Positions 24,655 through 36,149 are shown, counted from the first letter of the stretch. The stretch: DNA of 64,000 nt from Rhizophagus clarus (GCA_015698045.1 BLAL01000206.1:372001-436000), one strand, 5' to 3'. The notes: generated by a model not told the origin, from the sequence alone. Translations and numbers: made by a program.

Positions 24655-25150
24655 TGTCATTTGAACCTTTACTATCTGCTGGTATGCTGCTGCTCCCGAA
24701 CCTTTTCCATTTGTTGGTGATGCTACTCCTCTATTTGCCGGTGGTGCTGCTTCTCTATCTGCTAGAATAAAAAAGAAAATTAAAAAAAAAATAAATAAAT
24801 AAATTTGATGTACTAAATACTAAAGCATTCTGAAGATTTACAAAAAAGAAATCTTGCATGGAAACAAACGTGAAGTATATCCCAGCTCCAGTGAATTCCC
24901 TTCATTATTATTTTTATTCGGACCTTTACCATCTGCCGGCAGCTGCTCCTGAATCTTTACTATTTGTTGGTGGTGCTACTCTTCTATTTGAAGATAGGGC
25001 TGCTCCTTCATCTGCTGGTAGAATAAAAAAGAAAAAAAAGATCGTTTAAAAAAATAAATAAATAAATAAATAAATTCAAAAGAACATTTGTAACATCTAA
25101 ACTTACCATCTGCTAAGGCGTTCTAAAGAATTTACAAAAAAGATGTTGCA
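24655..25150 (-). other. Duplicated exon-like blocks, possible second gene of the TTAA element
   Basis: Blocks at about 24660-24777 and 24917-25035 are similar copies about 258 bp apart, and part of a third follows at 25100-25150. On the minus strand each has TTTTTTATTCTA(CC)AG followed by CAGATGAAGG-type sequence and ends AGATG/GTAAAG or AGATG/GTAAG, as for exons of about 75-95 nt between introns. The reading is low complexity (APPTNSKDSGAAAG). It may be a small accessory gene or only an internal repeat. Confidence 0.4.
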
Positions 25151-25959
25151 TCGATCAGAGACTAAATATGAAGCATCTATATCAGAAGAAACTTTAAATT
25201 ACTAAGTAAGCAATAGTAAATAGTTGATGAAATTAACGAAAGAAATGAATAAAGCAAAAAAAAAATTTTTTTTACCTAAAACCATTAAAGAGGAAAGTAG
25301 ATTCCCTAAAATAAAAAAAAAATTTTTTTAATAGATCGAATATTATAATAATAACAGATAATAAATAAATAAAAAATAAAAAAAAAAAAAAAATAAGAAA
25401 TATAAATCACCACCCACATTAACCAATTTTAAAGAACCTCAAATTGCGAAAGAAAACAACCAAAAAATAAGAATACATCGAAAACTATTAAAAATGATAA
25501 AAACAAATAAGTTTTGTTCGTTCTTTTATAGCAATTAATTTCTTAAAAAAAAAAAAAAAGCCGCTTACTATAGTAAAATTCAGGTTTTTTGCATTTTGCG
25601 CAAAATCTGACTGAATAACTGTCGTTATAAGATTAGAAAAACTTCTTCCTCTTGTAAATTTACATATATTACTACTTTTAAATCTATATGTTTCTTTCTA
25701 TTTCAACTTAGATCTTGAAAAAAGCTAGTTTTCAAAGCGATTTTCAACATATATGAAAAAATAAATTTTATTAACAAAAATGGTAAAGTAAAGATGGAAA
25801 TTGACAGAACACATGATAATCTATCAATTTGTAATTTACATTAACGTGATACATAAAATTTTGACAGCTTTATTACAAAATGAAGTATTCCGATTAATGT
25901 TACACAAAATTTGTTTAATATGAAAATGATCTGCATGTGACATTTCCGGTGACTGTTAA

Positions 25960-26680
25960 AGTATTTTATTGATATAAAAAAAAAAATAAATCACATGATT
26001 TTGGAATATATTTTAAAAATTTATTTTAATTATTTTTTATTAAAAAATATTATAAAACTTTATTTTTGATGTTTTAATTTAACTATTAATGTATATATTA
26101 ATAAAGAAATATTGATAATTAAAATACTTTATATAAGTAAAATATCTATATCAACTGTAATACTTCTTTTTTTTTAATTAAATATACTAGAATTTTAATA
26201 AAATATAAGTAAAAAAACTGATAAACATCATTTATATCTTTAAAAATGCATTATTTTTCCAGTAATTTAAATTCCAAAAATCCTAAAATTATTTTTTTTA
26301 GATTTACAATTTTTATACATATAGTTCATTCTATCATTTATTTTTTTTTATAATTTTACTTTATTATTATTAGTTTTTCATTATAATCCAAATATAAATT
26401 TTTTACAAATAAAAATTTATATACCATTTTTTGATTATCTTTATAAACATTATATTAGACTTATTGGATTAATTTTATTTTTTTTACATATACTAATTAT
26501 ACTTTATTTTTTTATATATAATTTTAAGTTAATAAAGCAAACAGAAATTAAGTTATTATTTATGATAAATTAATATATCTAAAAAATTCAATTCATATAT
26601 TTAGCAAATTAATTTTACAATTAGAAATCTTTTTAATATAATTTAAAAAAGTAGAACTACTATATTAATTACATAAATTC
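25960..26680. other. AT-rich gene-free stretch
   Basis: Very AT-rich, with no ORF, clear repeat or signal seen. Confidence 0.5.
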
Positions 26681-26682
26681 TC

Positions 26683-27391
26683 TTATTTTACAATGCGTCG
26701 TGCAGTATAATCACCTTTATTCCATATAGATTGTGCAATCTGATTACTGGCATCTATCTTACCCCAACCATCTAATAATAATTATATGTATCTTCGTATA
26801 TTTAGACAGCGTAAATAGTCATAAATATAAATATTTTTGTTTATTTCTGCCAATTTTGTTATTGAGCACTGTTGATTTATTTTATTTAAGCGCTCTTGTA
26901 GGTTTCTTGTGATCTCTTCAGTAACTATAGAAGGATTCTGGAGAGATAGAAACTGTGTTTGTAATGATTGCAATGATTCTGGTAAGGGCTTGCTAGTTGA
27001 TGCTTCAACGCTTACAAATAATGTATTAAGAGTTCTCATTCCCTTTACCTCACGCTCAAATTCTTCTTTTTTTTTTCTTTCTTCAAACTGTAGTCTTTGA
27101 AGTTCTATTATACACTGCTCTAATACTATGTGCAGCATTTTCTTGCCAATGAAGAACTTTGGTAATGAGCCTCTTTCCTATTTTCTCAAACTCATTCAAA
27201 TCTTTTTTAGTCCAGTTATTAATATCTTCATTCTTTTCATCTTCTATCTAGTCTCTGATAACTTCATTATCTACTTATTCTTCATTTTCTATAACCTTTA
27301 TTTCAGTTTCAGTTTTATTCTTAGATACGTAATGTTCTTTTTTCCTTGGTATTTTGCTAACTTGCTGTTGCCTTTTTGTTTTACGTGGCAT
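26683..27391 (-). pseudogene. Decayed N-terminal part of a repeat-associated ORF
   Basis: From ATG at 27391 the minus strand reads MPRKTKRQQQVSKIPRKK, an acidic linker, WTKKDLNEFEKIGKRLITKV, a coiled-coil-rich part (RLQFEERKKKEEFEREVKGM) and finally LLLDGWGKIDASNQIAQSIW...YTARRIVK. All lie in one frame apart from a few in-frame stops (two in the acidic linker, one before the WGKID segment). The last part looks like the helix-turn-helix lead-in of a transposase, but no catalytic domain follows: the sequence turns AT-rich at 26680. I cannot name the family. It is most likely the truncated 5' part of a transposon gene. Confidence 0.6.
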
Positions 27392-27419
27392 CTTAAAAGT
27401 GGTTCAAATTAAAAATTTT

Positions 27420-28330
27420 CCCATTCGCATGTGACAATCTAAAGAAAATTCTCATGATCATTCGCTTTTATTAGTTATCATAATTCTGGCCAGCATTAAA
27501 TTATCATAATTTTAGCCAGAATTACGAAAAATTTTAGCCAGAATTACGAAAAATTTTAGCCAATAAAATCATGCTCACATGACGTAATTCGTTTTAAATT
27601 CAGAGCTATCATAAGAGAATTACTTAACTTTAAATACTTATAACTTTTTATGTAGACATTTTTTTGAAAAACTGTTCAGTAATTTAATAGCATTTAATTT
27701 GAAGAATAAACTTATTGGTTTATTTTTATTAAATTTTATTTTTTTAAAATTTTGAAAGTTTTTTAAATATTACATTTTTATTGTCTAGTATAAACTTCCT
27801 GCACCATAGTAAAAATATTTGTCACTGATATCACACCCTCTACTTTTTCATTTTAATTAAGTATTCTTAATTTTCAGTTAGTAAAAACCTATAATATCAC
27901 ACAAGTTATATGTCACATATGTAATTTCTTAATGCTGTAATTTTAGCCAAATCTATCCTGCTTTAATAGACCCTAAATCATTTTTAGTGCTCAAAAAATT
28001 TACTAGACTTTCAATAAAAAGTAAGCCAAATAGTACAAGTTTATGCCAATAAACTTAATTTTTATATTATATTTTAATAATTAATACTTTAGTTTATTAT
28101 AACATCAGATTTTGCATTATTATTATATAATTAGTTTTAAATTTTAATATATAACTTTCTATTTTATATACAAATTATGAATTAGGTTATATATTTTTTA
28201 AGTTTTTTCAAAGTTTTAATATATAATAATTATTTTTATTTATTATTATAATTTTTTACAAAAGTTTTTAAATAATAAATAATTTGATATTTTTTATAAA
28301 TTGATTAAATAAAATTAAAAATTATTTGAA
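27420..28330. repeat. Relics of dispersed AT-rich repeats
   Basis: 27480-27570 holds several TTTTAGCCAGAATTACG and TTCTGGCCAG units, shared with the MITEs near 18-20 kb. 27960-28300 is a diverged copy of 17540-17830. No coding sequence. Confidence 0.55.
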
Positions 28331-28450
28331 TAGCTAACCAATTACTAAATTTGCAAATCTATTTAGAGATTGGAACTGATTAACCTTAATTAACTAATTA
28401 AGACGATTGACTAGTTAAAAAATTTGTTAACTGGTTAAAAAATCATTTTT

Positions 28451-28694
28451 AACTGGTTAAATTAATCAGTTAATTTAATCAGTTAATTTAGTCAGTTAAC
28501 CAGTTAATTTAATCAGTTAATTTAGTCAGTTAACCAGTTAATTTAGTCAGTTAACCAGTTAATTTAATCAGTTAATTTAGTCAGCTAACCAGTTAATTTA
28601 ATCAATTAATTTAGTCAGCTAACCAGTTAATTTAATCAATTAATTTAGTTAGCTAACCAGTTAATTTAATCAGTTAATTTAGTCAGTTAATTTA
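28451..28694. repeat. 34-bp tandem repeat of CAGTTAATTTA
   Basis: About seven units built from CAGTTAATTTAATCAGTTAA and TTTAGTCAGYTAAC, themselves made of a shorter 13-15-bp motif. The flanks (about 28400-28450 and 28965-28985) carry TAACTGGTTAAA and TTTAACTAGTTAAAA, so the array may sit within a fold-back element. Confidence 0.85.
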
Positions 28695-28699
28695 GGCTA

Positions 28700-29960
28700 T
28701 TTCAAGCCAATTCTTTGTTTAACATAACATAGAGGGTCACAATTTAGAGGAAAGAAGAGGAAAAAATGGGATCAGAATTATTATAATTTCAGCCAGAATT
28801 ATAAGTAGCAATATACATATCAAGTGATTTGTAATTTTTATTTGTATCTCTCGCCAAATTTTATAATTTCAGTTTAAATTATATGTATTATTTCTTTCAA
28901 TTTTTTGAAAACTAGAAAGCAGAGGATTGTATTAAATGAAGAATTGAGTTGGAGTAGTCTTAATTAATTAATTTAACTAGTTAAAATAAAGATTATTCCT
29001 ATATTGGTTAAATTAAGATCCCGAACATCTCTCATTTAGGTCAGATATAATATATAGTAAAATTTTCAATTTAGGATATCTTAGTCAATATTAATGCTAT
29101 CAAAATAAAATTTATACCATTAGATGCGTCTGATTAAGATGAATACAATGGTATAAATTTCATTAATATCCAATTAGTAGATTTTTTAAATACAAGGGTA
29201 TGTAGGATAAGAAATTTTTAAAAATACCTTTGAAATAAACAATTTTTTAAAAATTTTATATGATCAATAAGCAAACTCAATCCCTGACCTATTTATATAT
29301 AGTTTAGAGTCCTGTTAAATTTGAATAAATTAATTTTTATGGGTAGTTACATCCAAAAATTAAAGAACATAAAGATTAATAAAAAATACGAAAATTAAAG
29401 ATAAGACTAAAGGTAATCACATCTCAAAGATAAAGATAAAAGATAAGATTAGAAATGTTAATAGTATTCAAAAATAGAAACAAAAAAAAAAAAATAAAAA
29501 TACTCATTCCAATACCAAAATCTGAAGTTCAAATCCATTTCTAAAGAAAAACAAAAAAGAACATTAATAATGTTTCAAATCAAAAAAAGAAAGAGAAATA
29601 AAAAACATTATTGTTCAGCCCAATAGGATCATGCTGATCTTTATGGACTGATATTTTTATTAGGCGTAACAATAACAGATCAAGTACATGAAATTTAAAT
29701 TTAATATATAATTATTGACAGCTATATTACTACCTATTAGTAATTACCTATTTATTATGGCTATCACTCGTAACATTAATTTTAACATTAAAATTAATTA
29801 AAGACCCACTTTGCATTAAGGAAAAAAATTATTCTGGCTGTATGGAAATTTCCAATAAATTTTTGTCTTCAAAAGAATGGCTTAGCAAAAAGATTAAATT
29901 ATAGTTTAAATAGTCTAATTTTGTAATATAGCATGATCAGAAATATCAGAACGATAACAC
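28700..29960. other. Gene-free stretch
   Basis: No gene. A short hairpin at about 29110-29165 pairs AAATTTATACCATT with AATGGTATAAATTT. Confidence 0.5.
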
Positions 29961-29963
29961 TTT

Positions 29964-30087
29964 TATTGGATGTGGGGCTATATCGGTCACAGGGACCTTC
30001 ATTGATTGGTGAAAATGGCCACTACGTGGCCCATTTTCATCCAATCATTCAGTCCTGTGACCGATATAGCTACACCCCCATCCAATA
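29964..30087. mobile_element. Fold-back MITE of 124 bp
   Basis: Almost the whole sequence is one imperfect hairpin: TATTGGATGTGGGGCTATAT with CGGTCACAGG on the left pairs with CCTGTGACCG and ATATAGCTACACCCCCATCC at the right, around a centre of GTGAAAATGGCCACTACGTG. It is far more GC-rich than its surroundings. TA at both ends may be the target duplication (element TTGGATG to CATCCAA). Confidence 0.85.
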
Positions 30088-30429
30088 ATATACTGTATAT
30101 ATATAAACACTTACTCTAAAACTGAAATCTTGAATCCAGTAATATCTATAGATGGCCTGGTAATTATTTGGCCAAAAATGTAATTTGTAAATTAAAATAT
30201 GTAAATAATTATATATTTCATAATTATTTATATAAAATATAAATAATTACGTTTAAACGTAATTACTGTAAATACTATTAGATGCAAAAATACCACTAAA
30301 ACTGATAATACTAGTGTTTTTATACATAAAAAATATAAAAAAATGCTAAAACTAAATTTTAGCGTTATTATTATGCATCATCAGAAAATTTTATAGGACG
30401 AAAAATTGCGTAAGTTTACAATTTTGTAA

Positions 30430-31015
30430 GTTTACGAAAGTTTATGGCATAATATTTCAAAAAATTTTGAAATATTATATAAGTTTACAATTTCGTAAGA
30501 TTTATGTGATATTACGGTCAAAATATTACGCAAGTTTTCAATATCGTAAGATTTATGCAATATTACAATCAAAATATTACGCAAGTTTTCAATATCGTAA
30601 GATTTATGCAATATTACGGTCAAAATATTTTGAAAATTTACGAGACTGTAAACCTGCGTAATATTACAGTTGAAATATTTCAAAAATTTATGAAACTGTA
30701 AACCTGCGTAATATTACAGTCAAAATATTCTGCAAATTTACAAAACTGTAAACTTGCGTAATATTACGGTTAAAATATTTTAAAAATTTACGAAACTGTA
30801 AACCTGCGTAATATTACAGTTGAAATATTTTGAAAATTTACGAGACTGTAAATCTGCGTAATATTACAGTTAAAATATTTCAAAAATTTACGAAACTGTA
30901 AACCTGCGTAATATTATGGTTAAAATATTTCAAAAATTTACAAGACTGTAAATCTGCATAATATTACAGTTAAAATATTTTGAAAATTTACGAGATTGTA
31001 AACCTGCGTAATATT
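30430..31015. repeat. Satellite with a strict 50-bp period
   Basis: From 30651 the phrase AAYCTGCGTA recurs at 30651, 30701, 30751, 30801, 30851, 30901, 30951 and 31001, exactly 50 bp apart. Upstream units (from about 30430) are more diverged. Each unit contains ACTGTAA...TTACAGT, able to form a 7-bp stem, and the palindrome GTAATATTAC. A related, less regular array lies at 61.4-61.86 kb in the opposite sense. Confidence 0.93.
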
Positions 31016-31019
31016 ACTA

Positions 31020-31320
31020 CAAGTTAAAATTGAAGTTATCAGGCATATATCGGGTACAAGATATGTGTAGGATATGTGTAATATACGTATATGATATTTG
31101 GTAATTACACACATATCAGGTACCCAATATGTGTATTATTTATGCGGAAATTTGGTGGTACATCTTATATGTGTCATGCATGTATTACACATATATCAGG
31201 TAGTGAAATATCGGTCACATATCATCTATTTAGTATGTAACCAATACATGTTATATAGATATCATATAGATATTGTATAGATATCGTATAAATATTAGAT
31301 TTTGTATTAATACTAGTAAA
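31020..31320. repeat. ATATCAGGTA repeat, relative of 7.9-8.3 kb
   Basis: Several partly palindromic copies of ACACATATCAGGTA and ATATCGGGTAC, like those beside the CACTGATC terminus at 8342. No terminus was recognised here. Confidence 0.5.
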
Positions 31321-31599
31321 TTTACAATATAATTCAGGCAAAAATTATAAAATGCAATCAATCGTAATGTATACTTTTTTCAGATTAAATATTAATTATA
31401 ATTCAGGCTAAAATAAAATTTAATTATACAAAAGTTTCAATTAAAATATACAAAAAAAGAAATCATACTATATATAAAATCAATTATAATTGAATACTAC
31501 GAATGAATTAAATGTATGTACACTATATAATTGAAGTAGCATGATAATGAAATTACCTGTTTGCTTATTTTGTTATATCTGTTTAATTTGATAAAAGAA

Positions 31600-32460
31600 A
31601 CATTAGTGAAAATGTTAGTGTGTTAGTAAGAGAAAAGGGAACGTTAATAAAAAAAAGTTAGTAGTAGAAATATCAGTGAAGAAAGAAAAATAACAGAATA
31701 TGAAATATTAGTAGGATAACGTTAACGAGTAGCATTAACAGAAATGTTTAGAAGAAACGTTAGTAGGAATTTTAGTAGGAGAAAAGAAATAATAGAAAAA
31801 TACATTAGTGAAAATGTTAATAGAAGAAAAGAAAGAAACAGTGAAAAAATGTTAGTAGAAGGAGAATGTTAATAAAAATGTATGTTAGTAGGAGAATAAT
31901 ATTCAGTGGGAGGAAAGAAACAATAGAATATGTCAGTAGAAGTGTTAGTAAAAGAAAAGAAACATTAAAAGAAAAAATGTTAGTAGTCTTGTCAATAAAA
32001 AATGTTCACAATTTAAAAAGAAGAAACGTAACGTCAGTAAAATATACCTTTGTTTATTTCTGATAAAAAGATATACATTAATAATAAATATTTCATAGGA
32101 AACAGAAACTGTCGCAAATATCTTAAAATCCAATTTGTACAAAGTACAAAGAATCTGATAAATGAAACGTTAAAAACGTTTCTTTAAAGTTAAACAAATA
32201 AAAAAAACAATATACTTTTAAAGTCTAGTATGCACAAGAAATCTGGAAATCCTAGAAAAAAAGAATAATAATAAATGAAACGTTAGAAATGTTTCTTTAA
32301 ACAAATAAAAATCCTCTCCTCTTTTCAACTTATCTTTAAAGTCTGGTATGTACAAGAATCCAGAAACCCTAGAAAAAAAAATAAGAAATAAATCAAACAC
32401 ATTTCTTTGAAGTCAAGCAATTAAAAAAAATGTACTCCCTAGCAGAAACCTAAAAAAAAA
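31600..32460 (-). repeat. Intron-like module array (minus strand), first block
   Basis: On the minus strand this block repeats T-rich tracts with TACTAACA (31620-32050). It then has modules in which an AACGTTTC/GAAACGTT hairpin precedes a T tract and TTTCTAG, followed by an exon-like block of about 36 nt (for example ending near 32251, starting GATTTCCAGATTTC). Similar modules occur at 36.2-36.6, 40.7-42.1 and 51.3-54.2 kb. No protein frame is kept. Confidence 0.6.
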
Positions 32461-32575
32461 CAAACAAAAAAGAGATTATCAGGTAGCATAAAATTTCAAT
32501 GACACAGATCAAATGACGCGTGCGGACAAACAGACTTCGCTACATGATCCAATATGTCATTAGGGTTCATAAATA

Positions 32576-32586
32576 GTCCTTCGCTT
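32576..32586 (+). promoter_or_regulatory. Possible TATA element with short tandem repeat downstream
   Basis: TTCATAAATAG is followed about 40-60 bp later by two copies of AAAGATCATAGTAAGT, each ending in a good splice-donor sequence. It could drive the unknown gene at 32.8-33.6 kb through a leader intron; this is inference. Confidence 0.3.
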
Positions 32587-32815
32587 AGCCTTCGCTCTGG
32601 ACAATCAGTAAAGATCATAGTAAGTAAAGATCATAGTAAGTAAAGAATTTGTTTTATCAATTATATAAAAAAACCAAAAAAAAAAATAAATAAATCATGT
32701 GATCATGTGATCACTTGATAATAATTATTGATTTTGATTGGCCAACGTTAATACATGATCTAAACGCTTAGAAATAAAGCTTTAGAAATATCAGACAAGA
32801 ATTAATGCTGCTGAC

Positions 32816-33634
32816 TGAAAAATCGCCTTTCTGAAAAATATCGGTATAGACTATACTAGTATAGCCATTATCAACAGGAGAAAATTAGAAAAAGGCGTGA
32901 AATTTGACGATGATGATTTTTTATACTTACCGAATCAATTAGATGATGATAAGAGTGGAGATGGTGATAAGAGTGAAGATCAACCAGACGATGATAAAAG
33001 TGAAGTTATCATTTCCAAAATTGATTTATTAAGAAACAAAGACGATTTGTATTTTAATTTTAATAAGGAAAAAGCAATTAAAATATTATCTCGCCAAATT
33101 GGTAAGATATATGATAAAATAAAGGAAGAATATATTGAAGCAGAAATTAAAAGACGACAAAGATTTAGATTTTACGTAAATATTTTAAATATTCAAAGAA
33201 AAATTGAAAATTATTGTTGCTTATATAGAACTAAGAACAAAGGAGAGACAATTAAATCTCAATTGGTGAATAAAATTATACAATATAACTCAAATATTAC
33301 TCACAATAATCTTAAAAATATCCTTAAGGCAGCGAGAAGAATCGAAAGCTTAATTAAAGTTGCTAATGATAATTGGGGCATCATTGATACATTTCTGAAT
33401 GTCGATATTAATTTTTTTAAATTGACCAGCATTAATGTTAATAATTATGAACAATGGTTAAATCTCATCGAGACAGGAAAAACAATTTTGGAAGAGGAAG
33501 GAAAAATGATTTATTTGATAAAGAAGAAACGAGAAAATCAATCAAGAAAAGACGAATTAAAAAATATATATCATCAAGCGAATATTACTGATAGTTCAGA
33601 TATATTATCTAACATTAATTGGGAAGACGAATAA
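32816..33634 (+). CDS. Hypothetical protein, charged and helical, 5' end uncertain
   Basis: The frame is open from about 32816 to the stop at 33632-33634, but no ATG lies near its start; the first usable codon in the core frame would be GTG at 32897. A spliced first exon, perhaps starting near the TATA-like site at 32576, is more likely, or the gene has lost its 5' end. The visible protein (at least 245 residues) has an acidic Asp/Lys/Ser-rich N terminus (DDDKSGDGDKSEDQPDDDKS), then a long helix-rich part (AIKILSRQIGKIYDKIKEEY, KNILKAARRIESLIKV, KTILEEEGKMIYLIKKKREN) and ends SNINWEDE. No family is recognised, and no signal peptide or membrane segment is seen. Composition is more gene-like than the surroundings. 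Confidence 0.55.
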
Positions 33635-33883
33635 GATGAATATTATGAATAGAACTTTTATTTGTATTATTAATTCATTTAGCTAATCAACAAAATCCCA
33701 AAATGATCAAAGTGATCAATAAATTTATCAAATATATATTAATTATACAAGTATAATTTTACATAAATAACATTCTTCTTTATTATTATCAAATTAAAAT
33801 TTATCAATTAATAAAATATTTTTATTAAATAAAATTTTGTTATGATATTAATTAATAAAATGTGATAAATATAAAGAAACGCT

Positions 33884-34170
33884 TGTATTACAGTAAATTT
33901 GATGATTTTTTGAACTTTTCTTAAAATCATCAAATTTACTGTAATACAATAAAGATAACATAATCATAATCTTGATTTTTAAGAAAAGTTCATTCGAACT
34001 TTTCTTAAAATAATCAAATTTACTGTAATACAAAATAACGTGATCGTAATCTTAATTTTTAAGAAAAGTTCATTCAAATTTTTCTTAAAATCATCAAATT
34101 TACTGTAATACAATAAAGATAACGTGATCGTGATCGTGATCTTGATTTTAAGAAAAGTTCGAGCGAACTT
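33884..34170. repeat. Tandem hairpin array, 80-84-bp units
   Basis: A perfect 27-bp stem (33884-33910 with 33923-33949) opens the array. It is followed by units starting at 33920, 34004 and 34084 that each carry CATCAAATTTACTGTAATAC and a hairpin AAGAAAAGTTC...GAACTTTTCTT. The copies differ in their loops (ATTC, GAGC). Confidence 0.9.
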
Positions 34171-34254
34171 TTCTTGATAAAATCATAAATGTAAAAAATT
34201 GTATAGTGTGAGCAGTATTTATTTTTAGATATATGTCAGTACCCGATTTGCTAT

Positions 34255-34531
34255 TCTCTATTAAATTTTGTATTTTTCATGAGACTAACGAGTGATGACT
34301 GGCTGATGTGCTACCAGAAACAGTGATCTTATATGCACAGCACAGTATAGTATTTATTGATTTATATGGCTAAGTTTATCATGTTCTTAATCTTTAGATT
34401 ATCAATTATAACGTCAATTAAATTTTGTATTTTTCATGAGGCGCTGTCTGATATTTATTTTTGGTTACTGAAAACAGCGATCTTATATACACAGCACATT
34501 ATTTATTGATTTATATGGCTAAGTTTATCAT
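34255..34531. repeat. Two-copy tandem duplication
   Basis: 34255-34392 and 34415-34531 share AATTTTGTATTTTTCATGAG, ACAGYGATCTTATAT and GATTTATATGGCTAAGTTTA in the same order. Origin unknown. Confidence 0.85.
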
Positions 34532-34579
34532 AAAAAATATTATAAAATAATGGTCTATTCTCCAATTTAACACTTTAAT

Positions 34580-34580
34580 G

Positions 34581-34618
<38 letters not shown>

Positions 34619-34640
34619 TTTTTTTTTTTTCATAAGGGAT
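34580..34640. repeat. Long poly-T tracts
   Basis: A T run of almost 30 bases, AAA, then a further long T run. It may be the remains of a retroposon tail on the opposite strand or simple slippage. Confidence 0.6.
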
Positions 34641-34735
34641 AAAATGTCTTTTTTTTAATTATTTTTTTTTCCTACATTTTTTTTATTTCTATCAAAAAAT
34701 TTTATTTCTATCAAAAAAAATGTACAAAAAAAACC

Positions 34736-34915
34736 TACAAATCTAATATCAAGAAACCCGAAAAAGATTCCAGGATGTTTCATCACGAAGATGAAAAAAA
34801 TGAAAAACTCGTATTGTTATTAGAAGCTCAAAAGATCGCAAATCAAATGTACAAAGACGGAATTAAGGAAATATATAAACTTACTGTTGACGCGCTTAAA
34901 AAGAATGATTCGTAA
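34736..34915 (+). CDS. Possible small ORF or internal exon
   Basis: The frame with ATG at 34772 encodes MFHHEDEKNEKLVLLLEAQK then IANQMYKDGIKEIYKLTVDA and LKKNDS before TAA, about 47 codons; the open frame reaches back about 20 codons further. The amphipathic helical sequence and the abrupt rise in GC suggest real coding. The stop overlaps a GTAAGT donor at about 34913, so it may be an exon of a spliced gene. No homology recognised. Confidence 0.3.
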   Translation, partial: YKSNIKKPEKDSRMFHHEDEKNEKLVLLLEAQKIANQMYKDGIKEIYKLTVDALKKNDS

Positions 34916-35534
34916 GTAAAATAATTAATATAAAAAGAAATTCCTAATTATAATTTTAGCAATATTGGTAAGAAATTTTTAACAATTCACTTTTGAGGGA
35001 AAATATGTCCTATCAATTTAGTTATTAAAATAAAAATTTCCATTATATTTATTATTAGTAATAACAGTTGCCAAGCACCAACAACCACAACAACCACCAC
35101 CACCACCACAAACGTCACATAGTATTTATCAATTTAATACGAAATTAAAGTTTATAAATTATCTAATAACTTATTAAATAAAAATTTTTAAAATTACAAA
35201 AACAGGTGATTTGTCAAAAATTTTCTGCATATACTGCTATGGCCTATATTGGCTAGTAAATTGCAACCAAATACCTCCAAAATATAGGGGAAGCTGTATA
35301 AAGTGTTGAAAAAGCATCAGGCATCATGCGAAGGATTGTAAATCCAGTAGACAGAAAGAGCCTTGGCTCTAGAGTCTTTTTTATAATCTTTATAAGTAAA
35401 ATTCTTAAAATCATTATCACTAATTTTTTGAATCTAATTATTTAACTTTTTTCAGATCAAATCGACTGAATTTTTTTTTATGTTTAAATGGGGCAGCCAA
35501 ATTTCTTTTTTTTTTTTTGAGTCAACAAAATTTT

Positions 35535-35785
35535 TTTTTCTTTAGTCTAACTGTGATTGGACTTAGTTCGATTGGGGTCGAACAGCATTCTGATTGTAGT
35601 CAGATATAAATTTTTTTTTTCTTTAGTTTGATTGGGATCAAACATCATTCTGATTGTGGTCAGATGTAAATTTTTTTTTTCTTTAGTTCGATTGGGGTCA
35701 AACATCATTCTGATTGTGGTCAGATGTAAATTTTTTTTTCTTTAGTCCAACTGTGATTGGACTTAGTTCGATTGGTGATGACGTA
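35535..35785. repeat. 60-bp tandem repeat with T tracts
   Basis: Units at 35581, 35641 and 35701 repeat CATCATTCTGATTGTGGTCA GATGTAAAT followed by T10 CTTTAG and TTCGATTGGGGTCAAA. The array is bordered on both sides by AACTGTGATTGGACTTAGTT. Each unit contains a T-tract plus TTTAG resembling an intron 3' end, but no matching donor is obvious. Confidence 0.85.
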
Positions 35786-36149
35786 ATTTTTTTTTATATA
35801 ATATATATAATATTCAATAATGTTTTTTTTATAATTTTTTTTATTATATAAATAATTTTTAATATAATTTTTTTCCTAAAAAAAAAAAAATATAATAAAG
35901 TTTTATAAAAATTCCTATATCAGGAATTATTTTGTAATCACAATACATATTTTATTTTTAAAGAAACTTTTATATATAAAACCTACTAAAACACGATCTT
36001 TAGCCATGTCACATAAGAAATTGGTATACTCAATAATAAATGTAATATTTTTTTAAGCAACGTACTCACGAGAATCAACATTCATGTTTATAGTATTAGG
36101 AACTTATAAAATGTCTGATATGTATTTAATTGGCGCATAATACGTATGT

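Larger units (their letters stand above)
20482..25955. mobile_element. TTAA-flanked DNA transposon (Kolobok- or piggyBac-like), full length
   Basis: The left end CAGTCATTGGAAATGTCACA and the inverted right end (read inward CAGTCACCGGAAATGTCACA) differ at two of 21 bases. TTAA flanks both sides (20478-20481 and 25956-25959), the target duplication of Kolobok and piggyBac superfamilies. Inside lie one long transposase gene (20878-24322) and a right third with exon-like duplicated blocks on the minus strand. One stop interrupts the transposase; otherwise the copy looks whole and fairly young. Confidence 0.9.

Noticed and set aside
30650-31012. TAATATTAC in each satellite unit equals the origin nonamer of geminiviruses and other CRESS-DNA viruses.
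   Set aside because: The nonamer overlaps the stem instead of lying in a loop, no Rep gene is near, and the motif is common in AT-rich palindromes. Chance is the better explanation.
30430-31015. A CRISPR-like array because of regular spacing.
   Set aside because: The whole 50-bp unit repeats with no distinct spacers, and the window is clearly eukaryotic.
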